Origin: Beverwykella pulmonaria
Lineage: Eukaryota > Ascomycota > Dothideomycetes > Pleosporales > Melanommataceae
Direction of reading: 5' to 3'
DNA length: 64,000 bases
NCBI GenBank assembly: GCA_001599595.1
Contig: BCHH01000011.1
Location: 331,894-395,893, forward strand
Below are positions 49,002 to 64,000 of this stretch, in pieces (the stretch's first letter is position 1; every line of letters begins with the position of its first letter). The notes beneath the pieces were generated by a model, which saw only the letters and a list, made by a program, of their open reading frames with translations, made no database searches and was not told the DNA's origin. A program made the translations under genes and the position numbers.

Positions 49002-50724
49002 ATGCTGGACGTGTAAGTATATTCTACTCGCTCTCTAGCAAATTTTTCTGGACCTTCAAGACTGCAGGTGGACTGACCATGGTGGGGTAAACAGCAACGA
49101 CTTCATCACTGAGCGCGGCGGCGACCCCGAGAAGATTCGCGAGAGCCAGAGGAAGAGATATGCAAAGGTGGAGCTTGTGGATGAGATCATCAATGATTTC
49201 GAGGACCATCGGAAGAGTGTGTGCTCTCATATGCCCCTTCCTCTCTCAATTCACATCCACTAGCCTTCCTCGACAAACGCTCTGGCCAAATATGGAGGAG
49301 AAGACGGCTGATATCTTGGTGTAGCGCAGTATGCAGCAACACAAATCGGCTCCCAGATCAACACTTTACAAAAAGCCATCGGGCAGAAAAAGAAGGCCAA
49401 GGAGAACGCAGATGACCTGCTGAAGGAGATGACGGACCTGAAGGAGTCAAAGAAGAAAAAAGAGGACGAGGCCGCCCAAAAGCTCGTCAAACTCCACGAC
49501 AAAGTCAAATCAGTTGGAAACTACGTCCATCCCGATGTCCCCGTCTCCAACAACGAAGATAACAATGCCGTATACCGGACATGGGAGCCCGAGACTGGAA
49601 AAGTCAAGACAGATGAGAGCTGGATCCCACATCACGGAGTGCTGGCGAGGCTCAATGGATACGATCCGGAGAGGGGAGTCAAGATCGTGGGACACCGAGG
49701 GTATTGTTTGACGGGCTATGGTCTGTTCCTCAATCTCGCGCTCGTCAACTACGGATTGGAGTTCCTGTTCAACAAGGGGTACACGCCGAATCAGCCACCG
49801 TTCTTCATGCTCAAGGATCAGATGGCAAAGACGGCGCAGTTGTCCGAATTCGACGAGGAACTGTACAAGGTCACAGAGAACAAGGACAACCCGTCTACAG
49901 ACAAGTACCTGGTAGGACTTGACGTCTCTACGAATTTCCGTGTCCAAGATTTCTGACCATCTACAGATCGCGACCTCAGAACAACCCATCAGCGCACTCC
50001 ACTCCGAAGAGTGGCTTGGTGCCGAGCTCCCAATTAAATACGCAGGCTATTCCACAAACTTCCGAAAAGAGGCAGGCTCACACGGCAAAGACGCATGGGG
50101 CATCTTCAGGATACACCAATTTGAGAAGGTGGAGCAATTCCTCCTCACAAAACCGGAGAAGTCATGGGAAGCATTTGACGAGATGTTGACCACTTCGGAA
50201 GAGTTCTACAAGAGCTTGGAGCTCCCGTATCAGATCGTTGGCATTGTCAGTGGGGCTTTGAGTAAGTTTTTCGGAGGCATCTTTTTGGGGGGGTTGGAGT
50301 TCACTGACTTGAGATAGACAATGCCGCCTCCCGGAAATGCGATCTCGAGGCCTGGTTCCCTGTCACCGGCGGCGGCGAGTACAAAGAACTCGTGTCCTGC
50401 AGTAACTGCACCGACTACCAGACGCGCGAGCTCGAGATCCGGTTCGGCCACAAGAAGCAGACCTCGGTTCGAAAGGACTACGTGCATGCTCTTAACGGCA
50501 CACGTGTGTACCCACCTCTTCCCCGGGTTTGTGCATCTAGCTAACACTAAGTAGTCTGCGCTACTGAGCGAACCCTCTGCTGCATCCTCGAGAACTACCA
50601 GACCCCCGAGGGCTTCAAAGTGCCAAAAGTGCTGCAGAAGTATATTCCTGGCAAGCCGGAATTCCTGCCGTTTGTCAAGGAGTGGAAAAATCCTGAGCAG
50701 ACGATTCCGACTCGGACGAAATAA
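49002..50724 (+). CDS. SES1: Seryl-tRNA synthetase, cytosolic
   Basis: A class II synthetase that charges serine and selenocysteine-type tRNAs; here the eukaryotic cytosolic form. Six exons (49002-49012, 49095-49216, 49325-49911, 49967-50261, 50318-50503, 50555-50724) give 456 residues. The first exon encodes only MLDV in part, then [20 protein letters not shown] follows. A tRNA-binding coiled-coil arm covers about residues 30-110. Class II motif 2 is [20 protein letters not shown] and motif 3 is [30 protein letters not shown] and [20 protein letters not shown] are further core blocks. The gene ends convergently with GCN2, 704 bp apart. Confidence 0.97.
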
Positions 50725-51428
50725 GTGGGGTTCTGTAGGGAAGATGGATTGAGTACATCTACTTGGGCAATGGATGGGTTAGGATGGGATGGGATGGTTA
50801 GTTAGAGAGGCATTCTGGAGTCTAGCTATGACGGTAGACATATAGTCGGTTCTTAGAGCGACCATATCAAAAAAATCCTACCTCACGCGTGAAGTAGCGA
50901 GCAGATACATATCATCATGTTCTTTTTTCCGATACTTTCAATTGTGAACAAGATTTTCATATTCTCTATACTTACGCAAAGTTTGTGCACAGCCTGCTTC
51001 TTGGATGTCCTTGGACAGTTCCACAATATTTCCCCCATTACGAGGTGATGTGCAAAAAGAACGAAGTTACTAGCCGGGTACGGTAGCACAGGTTCGGAAA
51101 TCATGTTTTTTTTTTTTTTCAACAGACAGACCATAGACGATAAATACAGAAACATGCAGAGTAGAACAGTCCTTCGCGTTGTTCTGTGCTCTTTGCTGTG
51201 GTGTTGGTCAGATATATACTCTTCAATTCATGTCTTAGTCTACCGGAATACCCAGGGAATAAGTTCTCTTGCATTTCCTTCTATTAGTTTCGTGCGAAGA
51301 ATGCTCAAACTATGCTTGATTATGAGGGCACTCCTCCCTACACTCCCAGCGAGAGAGTCACTACATCCATGCTTCTGATACATAATTCCTATCGCTAATT
51401 CGCAACGCCATTTCTCATCGTGCACCAC
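50725..51428. other. Convergent 3' region between SES1 and GCN2
   Basis: About 700 bp between two gene ends, with a T-run at about 51104-51118. Short frames only. Confidence 0.55.
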
Positions 51429-56493
<5,065 letters not shown>

Positions 56494-57068
56494 ATTGGGC
56501 TGTGTCGTGGGTGGTTAACATATCAACCATGGAGAGTTGACGTAGAGACACGCAGCCGAAGCCGCTGCCCTTCACACTGCAGACATTATGGTTAATTATG
56601 CACAACGTTTTGGTGGGAGGCGGTGATGGTGTGTGGTGGGCAACATCTTGGCGCACCGACTTCATCAGTTGGAAGTAGCTGGTCGGTGCAGCCCCGCCAA
56701 AGGACGCGCTAGCCCATTGTGTAGTAGCGCTAGAACGCGACTTGTCGAGAGATCCTTGGAGGGTTGCTGTCGTGCCCGACGACAACAAGCACTACCTCCA
56801 CCCTTTGCGCCCGCCTTCCCACGCACCCGATCGAGAGGGATCCTGGTCGCGCCATCTTATGGAACTCCCTGCGGTCCGCCCTCGCTCACTCTGGTCCAAA
56901 CTCGAAGGACGCTCGTATCACTCGCTTGCCCTCGTTTCTCGCTGGTAAACAACGGTATAAACAATACCGCAACCGCAGTACCTACGCCCACACAGTCGTT
57001 GGTACGCCGATTGAACTTCAAACAACTCTCGATTCAGTCGTACGCTCGGCGTCTGTACTTCAGGCGCC
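56494..57068. other. Divergent promoter: GCN2 and CUT12
   Basis: 575 bp between head-to-head genes. No special motif recognised. Confidence 0.5.
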
Positions 57069-59039
57069 ATGTTTTCGTGGATTACGGGTCCGCGCATTAC
57101 CAATGCGATTGAAGAGCTGCAGACAGGTGCGCGAAGAAGCAATTCCCACTGCAGTCCGAGAACTGACGCTATAGACCCCGCGTACGACACCACTTTCATT
57201 GAACCCCCTGAAACCCCGGCACATCAGTTTGCCGTCAAGGCTTTTAAGCATGCCCTATTTGGAACTCCTGCCGCCGAGGAAGCGACCAACGCCAGAAATA
57301 AGCTCGAGAAGAAGGCGAAACTTGACATAGCCAAATCGAAAGCGCTAAGCATGACACCACCAAAGCAGAATCCGCCCCTCGCATCGCCGTCGAAACAGCC
57401 AGGCGGCATCCTCGTAACCCCAGGCACCGTAAACAAAGGACGGAAGACGGTCTCGTTTGGATCTCAAGTGGTAGATAACGAAGCAAAGCGCCTCCACGGG
57501 GGGAAGAGCGGGATACCAAATGACTGCCCTGGAAAGTTTCCGAGTCCTTGGACGCCGGCAACCGAGTTGAAAGTGAATGCGGACAGGGATAAGAAGCCTC
57601 ATAACAAATTCACCGCAGCACTGCTCGATGCCCGAACCCCCCCACAGCCCAAGCCGGTGCAGAAGCTCAAGGCAAAAGATGACAGCGACATCACTATAGA
57701 CATGACAACACCGCGATCAGAGTCTGGCAAATATTGGAAAGAGCAGTATGAGAGCTATGCAGACAAGAGCGAGAAGGAAATGAAGAAGCTCATTGCGAAG
57801 CAGCAGCTGGCAAAGAACTTTGCAAAAAAGAAAGATGGTGAGATGACCGAGTTAGCGACCAGGCTCGCCGAGGAGCGGAAGAGGTTCAGGCAGCGAGAAC
57901 AGGAGCTGGAGCAACAGAACAAGGACTACCAGGAGCGACTGCGGCAAGCAATGACCGAGAACACGGCCGCCAGTATGGAGATTGCCGCCCTCAAGAAGAG
58001 GATCTCGGTCTTGGAGAAGTCTTTCGTTGCACCGTCCTCCGACGTGCAAGCCAGTCAGCTTTCTTTCCAGATCTTCGAGGACCCAAGTAAGGATTCTGCC
58101 CTCCTTCGAGAAGACCAAGACAAGGCTTCCGAACCTCGCACACGCGACCCTATGGATCCACCTCCGATTATACTGGGCAGGCCTGTCCAATCTAGCCGCA
58201 TACGACCTGCGGACAAAGAGAATTCGCCTCCAAAGCCCCGACGTGCGCGCCGCCAGACGCTGCCGGACGCTTCACCACGCCCAACCACATTGCATTCTGC
58301 AGCATCGGAGGTGGCTAAAGACCTTCCTGAAGCTTCAGAGATAGTACCCACGTCCCAGATAGGCTCTACTCGTGCCTCCCAGCCCTTTGCCAAATCAACT
58401 CTCACCGCCCGGACGCCAGAAGCGCCGTCCAAGTCTCCTTTGAGCCTGCCTAAGCCTGACCTTACTAAGGAGAACCTTCCGCCCCGGTCACCCACTGCAA
58501 TTGCTTCAAGCCCACTGCCACAGCTATCTCCAGATCCATGGGTGGGCCTCAATGATAGCCTCCTTCCACAGATGGACCGCCTGGCATTCCCCATCACAAG
58601 CGGTGCATCTTATTCTCGCCCTGTCAAGTCAGCCCAGCCCAAGTCTACATATCACCGAGTCTCAAAGTCGGTCTCTCATATCAAGACCAACGACACAGTG
58701 GCCCCGAGCAACCACGCTGAGAAGCATGTTCGTCGAGAGTCCAAATTGACTATCCGAAGAGCCGACAAAGATGCCTTGGAAAAGGTTGTCCCTCAGGACG
58801 CAAAGGTTGATGCGTCTCTGAAGATGGCTGATGTATTTCATCACGAGGCCACTACAATGGGTACGAAGCTTGACGAGGCAAATGCGGCGAGCGGCCACAC
58901 GAAGGACCATGCGCTGGCGGCCAAAGATATACCCTCATCGTCTGCCAATCAGAAAGAGAAGGAGTCGTTGTCTGTTGATCGGAAGAAGGAGGCGAGAAGA
59001 CGGTTGGCGGAGAAGAAGCAGAAGAGACTAGAAGTCTGA
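57069..59039 (+). CDS. CUT12: Cut12-type spindle pole body protein
   Basis: Fission yeast Cut12 sits at the spindle pole body and controls local Polo kinase and mitotic entry. The single exon gives 656 residues. The N-terminal block MFSWITGPRITNAIEELQTG, AFKHALFGTP and GILVTPGTVNKGRKTVSFGS are typical of the Cut12 family. KTVSF (126-130) fits the RVxF-type docking motif of protein phosphatase 1. SGKYWKEQYESYADKSEKEM opens a coiled coil (about 218-320). The rest is Ser/Pro-rich and disordered, ending in a basic KK-rich tail (RRLAEKKQKRLEV). The family match is good; localisation is inferred. Confidence 0.85.
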   Translation: MFSWITGPRITNAIEELQTGARRSNSHCSPRTDAIDPAYDTTFIEPPETPAHQFAVKAFKHALFGTPAAEEATNARNKLEKKAKLDIAKSKALSMTPPKQNPPLASPSKQPGGILVTPGTVNKGRKTVSFGSQVVDNEAKRLHGGKSGIPNDCPGKFPSPWTPATELKVNADRDKKPHNKFTAALLDARTPPQPKPVQKLKAKDDSDITIDMTTPRSESGKYWKEQYESYADKSEKEMKKLIAKQQLAKNFAKKKDGEMTELATRLAEERKRFRQREQELEQQNKDYQERLRQAMTENTAASMEIAALKKRISVLEKSFVAPSSDVQASQLSFQIFEDPSKDSALLREDQDKASEPRTRDPMDPPPIILGRPVQSSRIRPADKENSPPKPRRARRQTLPDASPRPTTLHSAASEVAKDLPEASEIVPTSQIGSTRASQPFAKSTLTARTPEAPSKSPLSLPKPDLTKENLPPRSPTAIASSPLPQLSPDPWVGLNDSLLPQMDRLAFPITSGASYSRPVKSAQPKSTYHRVSKSVSHIKTNDTVAPSNHAEKHVRRESKLTIRRADKDALEKVVPQDAKVDASLKMADVFHHEATTMGTKLDEANAASGHTKDHALAAKDIPSSSANQKEKESLSVDRKKEARRRLAEKKQKRLEV

Positions 59040-59533
59040 GAATCAGTGTTGACATGGGTGTTTATGGGTGTTACTTGGTATTTGCTAATGGCGATTGGGT
59101 GTACGGCATGAGCATTTCTAAAGGTTGGTGGTTACATGGGCGGTAATGGTGTTCTGCGTCGTGGTAGCATTGCTTCCTCTTGGACGGTACGTATGGGAAT
59201 TCTTAGTGGAGTTAGCGCGATACCTCTGCATATTCAAATTTTTTGGCCGATCCAACACCACACATGGACTTTTAGTCTTTGATATTAAAGTTCTGCTCAT
59301 GTGAAATAATTGGGCTCTTTTCCGCGGATATGAAAAGGCAATGTCCACGTTTCCTTCAGGGTAGGATAGTTTTCAAGACATCTTTGAGATCTTGGGCTAT
59401 ACTATACAATAAGTTACAGACGCATCCGCGTCTATCCAGCTGCAAATGCCTACAATAATATCTAACTCCAAAAATGCAATGCAATGCGCGCTTTTGATAT
59501 GGATTTCTCTCACTTTCTTCTCCGCCTCCCCTC
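59040..59533. other. Convergent 3' region between CUT12 and PTH1
   Basis: About 490 bp with no gene recognised. Confidence 0.5.
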
Positions 59534-60535
59534 TTACCTCTTCCCCTCCTGGATCTCCCTCAGCGCACCAAGCACCCCATACGCCGCATTCTCCACGCTC
59601 GCCTGCTCCTTCCTGTCCATTTTCCTCAGCACATACTTACTCACCACACTCGCTTCTCTACTCTCTGGTCGCCCAATGCCCACGCCCACCCTCCACCACT
59701 GGACGCCACTTAGACTCGCCTGGCAGGACTTCAACCCATTATGCCCTCTCGGACTCGCGCCCCCATCTTTTACACTCACTTTGCCTAGGGCAGCCTCCAG
59801 CTCATCGTGCACGACTACCAGTCTCCCGTGCATCCCCCTCGCGCGCGCCTCTTGCTCAAATTTCGTCCATGCTTTCCGCACACTGGCTCCGCTGATGTTC
59901 ATGAGCGCCGTGCTCTGCCATAGCACAAAGTCGTCTTCGCCTTCTACTAGCCCCACGTCGGCGGTCCTTTGGAAGCCGCCTGTGAGGGAGAGCCTGTAGC
60001 GTGTGGTGTTGGGGCGGGAGGCGAGGCCGGAGAGGCCTTTTGAAAAGGGCGTGTAGAGGCCCCGCGATTGGATTATATTGAGCACAGTGTGGCCCGCACT
60101 ATGCAGCGTGTCGGCGTATGCGGAACCGGGATTACCGAGAGAGCAGACGAGGAGCGGGTAGATGGTTTGGCTGGCGGGGGGCATTGAGAGAGCAGAGGGA
60201 ATCGAGAGAGCGGCGGAGGGCGCTAATGTTGTGTGACTCTTCTTCTTGGGAGATTTGGGGCTGGAGAGTTGTGTGTCGGCGTCCGTGTCAGTGTCGGTGG
60301 CGGGGTTTGTGGCGGGTGTAGATTCGGTGGACGATGACGAGGAAGAGTACTCTTTCTGTTTCCGTTGTTTCCGCTTCGCTTTTCTACTCAATGGTATAGC
60401 AATGGTGTTCGTCTCTTCATTTTCGTTGTCTGAATCCTGGTCTTGGCGGTTGAGATTCACAATCGGAAATCCGATTGAGCGACCGGGGTTCTGCTGCGGG
60501 CCGCCCACGTGCGCACGTGCAGGCGTGTTCGTCAT
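59534..60535 (-). CDS. PTH1: Peptidyl-tRNA hydrolase, bacterial Pth type, with long N-terminal extension
   Basis: It cleaves peptidyl-tRNA released from stalled ribosomes to recycle tRNA. The single exon gives 333 residues. The Pth domain occupies the last 200 or so: LVCSLGNPGSAYADTLHSAG has the conserved Asn and catalytic His. VVVHDELEAALGKV holds the catalytic Asp, and GHNGLKSCQASL the second Asn. The first 130 residues are unusual for the family: low-complexity Ser/Thr/Asp runs plus the basic patch SRKAKRKQRKQKE and KSPKKKS. This does not look like an amphipathic mitochondrial presequence, although Pth1 is mitochondrial in yeast. ATG codons at the end of the extension might be used instead. 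Confidence 0.9.
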   Translation of the reverse strand: MTNTPARAHVGGPQQNPGRSIGFPIVNLNRQDQDSDNENEETNTIAIPLSRKAKRKQRKQKEYSSSSSSTESTPATNPATDTDTDADTQLSSPKSPKKKSHTTLAPSAALSIPSALSMPPASQTIYPLLVCSLGNPGSAYADTLHSAGHTVLNIIQSRGLYTPFSKGLSGLASRPNTTRYRLSLTGGFQRTADVGLVEGEDDFVLWQSTALMNISGASVRKAWTKFEQEARARGMHGRLVVVHDELEAALGKVSVKDGGASPRGHNGLKSCQASLSGVQWWRVGVGIGRPESREASVVSKYVLRKMDRKEQASVENAAYGVLGALREIQEGKR

Positions 60536-61033
60536 TCTTAGTATGGTTATTCTCTATCCAAAAATCGGGGGGCAAAAAATCTACCAAACATGATGTGTAG
60601 GGGGAACATTTCTGTATAAGAGCATTTTGGACTTTGGATTTTCACCATCACTCGCGCTGACTGTCTTTGGTGGCATTGCGGAGGGTACAGCCACATCAAA
60701 GAGTCATAGAAGCCATTTGTCAGGGCGGTGCAGCGCGGGTTTGGTAAGCGCGCCGCCCTTTTCTCGGAGACTGGGCCCTAAAAATCAAAATGTCTGTGGG
60801 CTTCCATCTTTGCGTTCTGGAATGGGAGTGCTGTCGCGTGGCTCTTGAATCCTGAGACATCTTCGAAATATCTTGGCAGCGTCACCGTTTAGGCACATCC
60901 AGCGGTGCGCGCTTTCCCCACCCTCAAGCAACACCATTTTCACTGTTTGCTCACCTCTGCTCCTTGTTCAAATGTATCTTTGACATCTGCCATACCCTCA
61001 TCTAGAATCGAATTGTCTACACTCTCCTCCACC
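60536..61033. other. Divergent promoter: PTH1 and RAD14
   Basis: 498 bp between head-to-head genes, C/T-rich toward RAD14. No motif singled out. Confidence 0.5.
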
Positions 61034-62292
61034 ATGGCAGATCGGCCCCCATCGCCATCGCGGCAGGCAACGCGCTCTAATGCGCCCGACCCGGAGGCCA
61101 TCCGAAAAATGGTGAGACGACTAGGAATACAACATCACATCGTCCGCAATGCTCATGTCTGCGACAGGAAGAAGCCCGCCTCAGAGCCAAAGCCGCCGCG
61201 CAGCAATCTCAACCCGCCCCCCAATCCATCGCAGGCACCAAGCGTGCCTACAGCAGCATGAACGCCTCTGCCGTCCCCAAAAACGTTCGCGATGCGGCAT
61301 CTCCGTCGAAGAAACCCAATACTGGCATGACACAGCCGCCAGCCAACGATCTCATCCAGGCCGCAAAGAATTTTGGACGGTCAGAATACATCGAATATGA
61401 CTTCAGTAAGATGACGGACACCAAAGGCGGGTTCTTGAGCACGATAGATGACCCACACAATCGAGCCATGTGGAGCGGAAGAGGGAAAGAAGAGGAGAAG
61501 CCGGCGGGCATGACGCTTGCCGAGTGGGAGCGGGAGCGCATACGGCGCAAACTGCGGGAGAACAGAGAGGGTGTGTACGAGCCTAGTATATCCATCATGA
61601 ACGCACTGGACGGCCGAGACGAAGAGGAGGCACATCTCGTAAACGAAGCCGAGAATGCGGGCGGCGATGCGTACAAGGGCAAATATGGCGACGGAAAGCG
61701 CGACATAAAGGGCAAATGCCGCGAATGCAGGTCCCTGGAAATCGACTGGAAATGGCAGGACGTATTTGGCGTCGGGGTTTGCAATGCATGTAAAGACAAA
61801 TTTCCTGACAAGTACTCGCTCTTAACCAAGACCGAGGCGAGGGAAGATTATCTGTTGACCGATCCCGAGTTGAAAGATGAAGAATTGTTGCCGCATCTGG
61901 AGCGCCCCAACCCCCACAAGACAAACTGGAACAACATGCAGCTCTTCCTCCGCCTCCAAGTCGAGCACTACGCCCTCGGTCCCCAAAAGTGGGGCTCATC
62001 CGCCGCGCTAGACGACGAGTACGAGAAGAGACAAAAGATCTCCAAGGAGCGCAAGGAGAAGAAGTTCAAGAATAAGCTTAACGATTTGAAGAGGAGGACG
62101 AGGGTCGAGGCGTATAAGCGTGCGAGGTTACAGGGGGATGGTGGAGCAGACGTGCAGTTTGGTGACCGGATAAGAGGGATTGGGGAGAAGCATGTGCATG
62201 AGTGGGGGAGGAGTGTTCTGGATCCGGAGAGTGGCATGACAAGGAAGACGTGTACGGAGTGTGGGATGGAGGTTGAGGAGCTGGAGTTTTAA
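61034..62292 (+). CDS. RAD14: Rad14/XPA nucleotide excision repair protein
   Basis: XPA/Rad14 verifies DNA damage and organises the incision complex in nucleotide excision repair. Two exons (61034-61111, 61168-62292) give 400 residues. The zinc finger is C210-x2-C213 and C231-x2-C234 (KCRECRSLEIDWKWQDVFGV, then CNACKDKF). The DNA-binding domain follows with YSLLTKTEAREDYLLTDPEL and KTNWNNMQLFLRLQVEHYAL. WGSSAALDDEYEKR follows, then a long basic helix. A second, C-terminal CTECGMEVEELEF stretch follows HVHEWG. Exon 1 supplies only 26 residues; without the splice the frame would start at 61258 and miss 74 residues. Confidence 0.96.
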
Positions 62293-63246
62293 GGGCGGTA
62301 AAACAGCGGAGGATCTATTCAGCATCAAAGAAAAGCATTCAGCTGGGTATGCATTGGTCGCATGCAGATGGTTGGCGCCTTATTGAGAGACAGTTCCGTG
62401 CTCACAGGTTGTAATAATGCATAATTCTACCCCTCTTTTGTGCTCTTGTGGGAGGCATACAGGGGGCGTGTGTTCTCTTCTGATGTTACCATCTTCTTTT
62501 CTTCCCCTGTCAATTCTGATATTTATGTCGTGGTCTTACTCTGAGCTGGCTATTGCATGCTTCTAGCCCGCCTGATTCTCAACGTGACAAAGGGCAGCAA
62601 AGAGACGCGGAAAGACGAAGAGCAGGAGCAAGTAGTTTAGTCATTATTGATGGGTGTAGCATAAAGGGGGATTGGAAGAGCGAAGCTGTGGATTGTTATG
62701 GGGCGTGGGTTTCATGGGACGTTCGCGGAGCAAGGCAGTTCTCAAGTTCCACGGTGAATTACTAGTTGATTAGCATTGTACGATAGGAATGAGATGGGAG
62801 CAAATGCGGCCAGAGTTGGACATGAGCCTTCGAAGAGAACTTGACAAAGTTGACGATTTGCAATACTCATACACACGTATGCCAGTCCTGTTTGTGCTGG
62901 ATGAAATTGCAGAGATGTTCAGCTTAGAAGAATTATGTAGATCAAATGGGACAGAATTACGAATGACGGAAGTGGAAATTGCTCGATTGGCCGACTTCTA
63001 GGCTTGTAAAAAGTCTTTACAGTGCCAGACTCCAGTAATGAAAGCGTCGAAGCGCCGAGCGACAAATCTTTTCAAAATTCATATAGACTGTGGGTATCTG
63101 TTCGTCGTCAGTGATTCAACTTGTGCAAAGAGGGCCGTGTTGCCATACCTAAACTCCAATAACCAAGCTATAATCATGCGGCCTGTGTTGGGCCGTTCTG
63201 CCAAATCCATTGCTCTTCTTTGTTTCCCCTCAACAGCCTACACTCC
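62293..63246. other. Intergenic between convergent genes, no gene recognised
   Basis: About 950 bp. Two 70-codon frames at 62553-62765 and 62789-63001 (+) have no family resemblance. Confidence 0.45.
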
Positions 63247-63842
63247 CTATCCCCTGGACTTGCCCTCGCCCTCGAATATCCACCGATCGTGCTCTAAGCT
63301 CTGCACCTTCTTCTCCAGGCTTGATTCCAGCGCAGCTTTGATTTCGGCGAGCACTTCTTCATGGACTCATTAGTTAGCTTTGTGAATGTGTCTCAGAACA
63401 TGACATGAAGCGAGACGTACGGGTCTGATCATAATGCTGGTTGTGCTTCCCGTACATTTCAATGAGCTGGTTTTCTTGCTCTGCAACCCCAGCACCTTTA
63501 CATTAATATGTATTCACTATAACTTTTACCTTGAACCCTCCCAGCCCTAGACAAGGACTCAGTTGAACTGGATAGTGACGTACCTCTCTCTTCATCCTCA
63601 GCCTGTATATTATCCACCCCGCGCTTATTCAGACTTGTTGCCGGCGCCGCCATACTGTAGTTCCCTAAGCTATCGCGTTCGACCATCTCATCTTTTGGAT
63701 CTGCCTCTTCGGCGGGTATATGGAGGGAGGAGGTCGCGAGCGCGGGATTGAGGTGTGGGTTTGGGCGGCGCGTTGGCTGGTGGAACATGTGGCGGCGGGG
63801 GGCGGAAGGGTTTGGGGGGCGTGGAGCGCGGCGGATGTCCAT
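63247..63842 (-). CDS. Small conserved-looking protein of unknown function
   Basis: Three exons (63584-63842, 63421-63495, 63247-63356) give 147 residues. The N-terminal half is Pro/Arg-rich (MDIRRAPRPPNPSAPRRHMF) and the middle acidic. The C-terminal half is a well-formed amphipathic helix: GVAEQENQLIEMYGKHNQHY, then QEVLAEIKAALESSLEKKVQ and HDRWIFEGEG. That regularity across two splices argues for a real gene. I know of no named domain; a coiled-coil partner-binding role is possible. An in-frame ATG at 63980 would add 46 residues. Confidence 0.6.
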
Positions 63843-64000
63843 GGTGGGAACTGGTTTAGCGGGGGTAGAACGCGAGTTGTGCGGAGGTCGCGGAGCTTTA
63901 GGGATGTTGTTTAGTGTTGTGCGGTGATGGTTGGAATGGCGCGCCGTAGGAAGTGAGGGCGTTTGGTGGGGTTGGAGCATAGCTCGCCTGCATCACCGCC

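Noticed and set aside
63493..63583. A possible 8- or 17-nt microexon in the last gene
   Set aside because: The joins put the next exon in the wrong frame. A single intron from 63496 to 63583 gives a clean frame.

Overview
This 64 kb window is nuclear DNA of a filamentous ascomycete (Pezizomycotina). The gene models contain many short GT-AG introns (about 50-200 nt, several with a CTAAC-like branch site just upstream of the acceptor). The gene set is fungal: a class V myosin, Cut12-type spindle pole protein, Ytp1-family membrane protein, GPH-family sugar transporter, Urc1-type GTP cyclohydrolase and Rad14. Class Dothideomycetes is a guess I cannot prove. I see no transposon, rRNA, tRNA, CRISPR array or prokaryotic feature. 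Almost all genes are conserved single-copy housekeeping genes with independent promoters. I rebuilt exon structures by hand and checked that total coding length was divisible by three.

Layout. 0.9-11.3 kb (minus strand): class V myosin, 3-phosphoglycerate dehydrogenase (serine synthesis) and glucose-6-phosphate dehydrogenase. 13-24 kb: ribosomal protein eL33 (+), a Ytp1-like membrane protein (-), a very long Swi5 recombination mediator (+), a GPH-type sugar transporter (+) and nucleosome assembly protein NAP1 (+). 24.9-29.5 kb: Fap7 adenylate kinase (+), inosine triphosphatase Ham1 (-) and a cytochrome P450-like protein that has lost its heme-cysteine loop (+). 30.2 kb: a 21-bp tandem repeat. 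31.4-33.9 kb: ribosomal protein eS1 (-) and a small unknown protein (-). 33.9-37.1 kb: a 3.2 kb stretch without a recognisable gene. 37.1-45.7 kb: Urc1 (-), elongation factor Elf1 (+), uracil phosphoribosyltransferase (-) and cohesin release factor Wapl (+). 47-64 kb: Rheb GTPase (+), seryl-tRNA synthetase (+), Gcn2 eIF2-alpha kinase (-), Cut12 (+), peptidyl-tRNA hydrolase (-), Rad14/XPA (+) and a small unknown protein (-).

Themes. Three genes form a serine/amino-acid-starvation set: 3-phosphoglycerate dehydrogenase, seryl-tRNA synthetase and Gcn2. The first two carry TGACTCA (Gcn4/CpcA-type) sites close upstream of their start codons. Urc1 and uracil phosphoribosyltransferase, both needed for the URC route of uracil degradation, lie 1.5 kb apart with Elf1 between them. 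The most unusual protein is the P450-like pseudoenzyme at 27.5-29.5 kb, which keeps the ExxR and PxRF signatures but has no cysteine after them.
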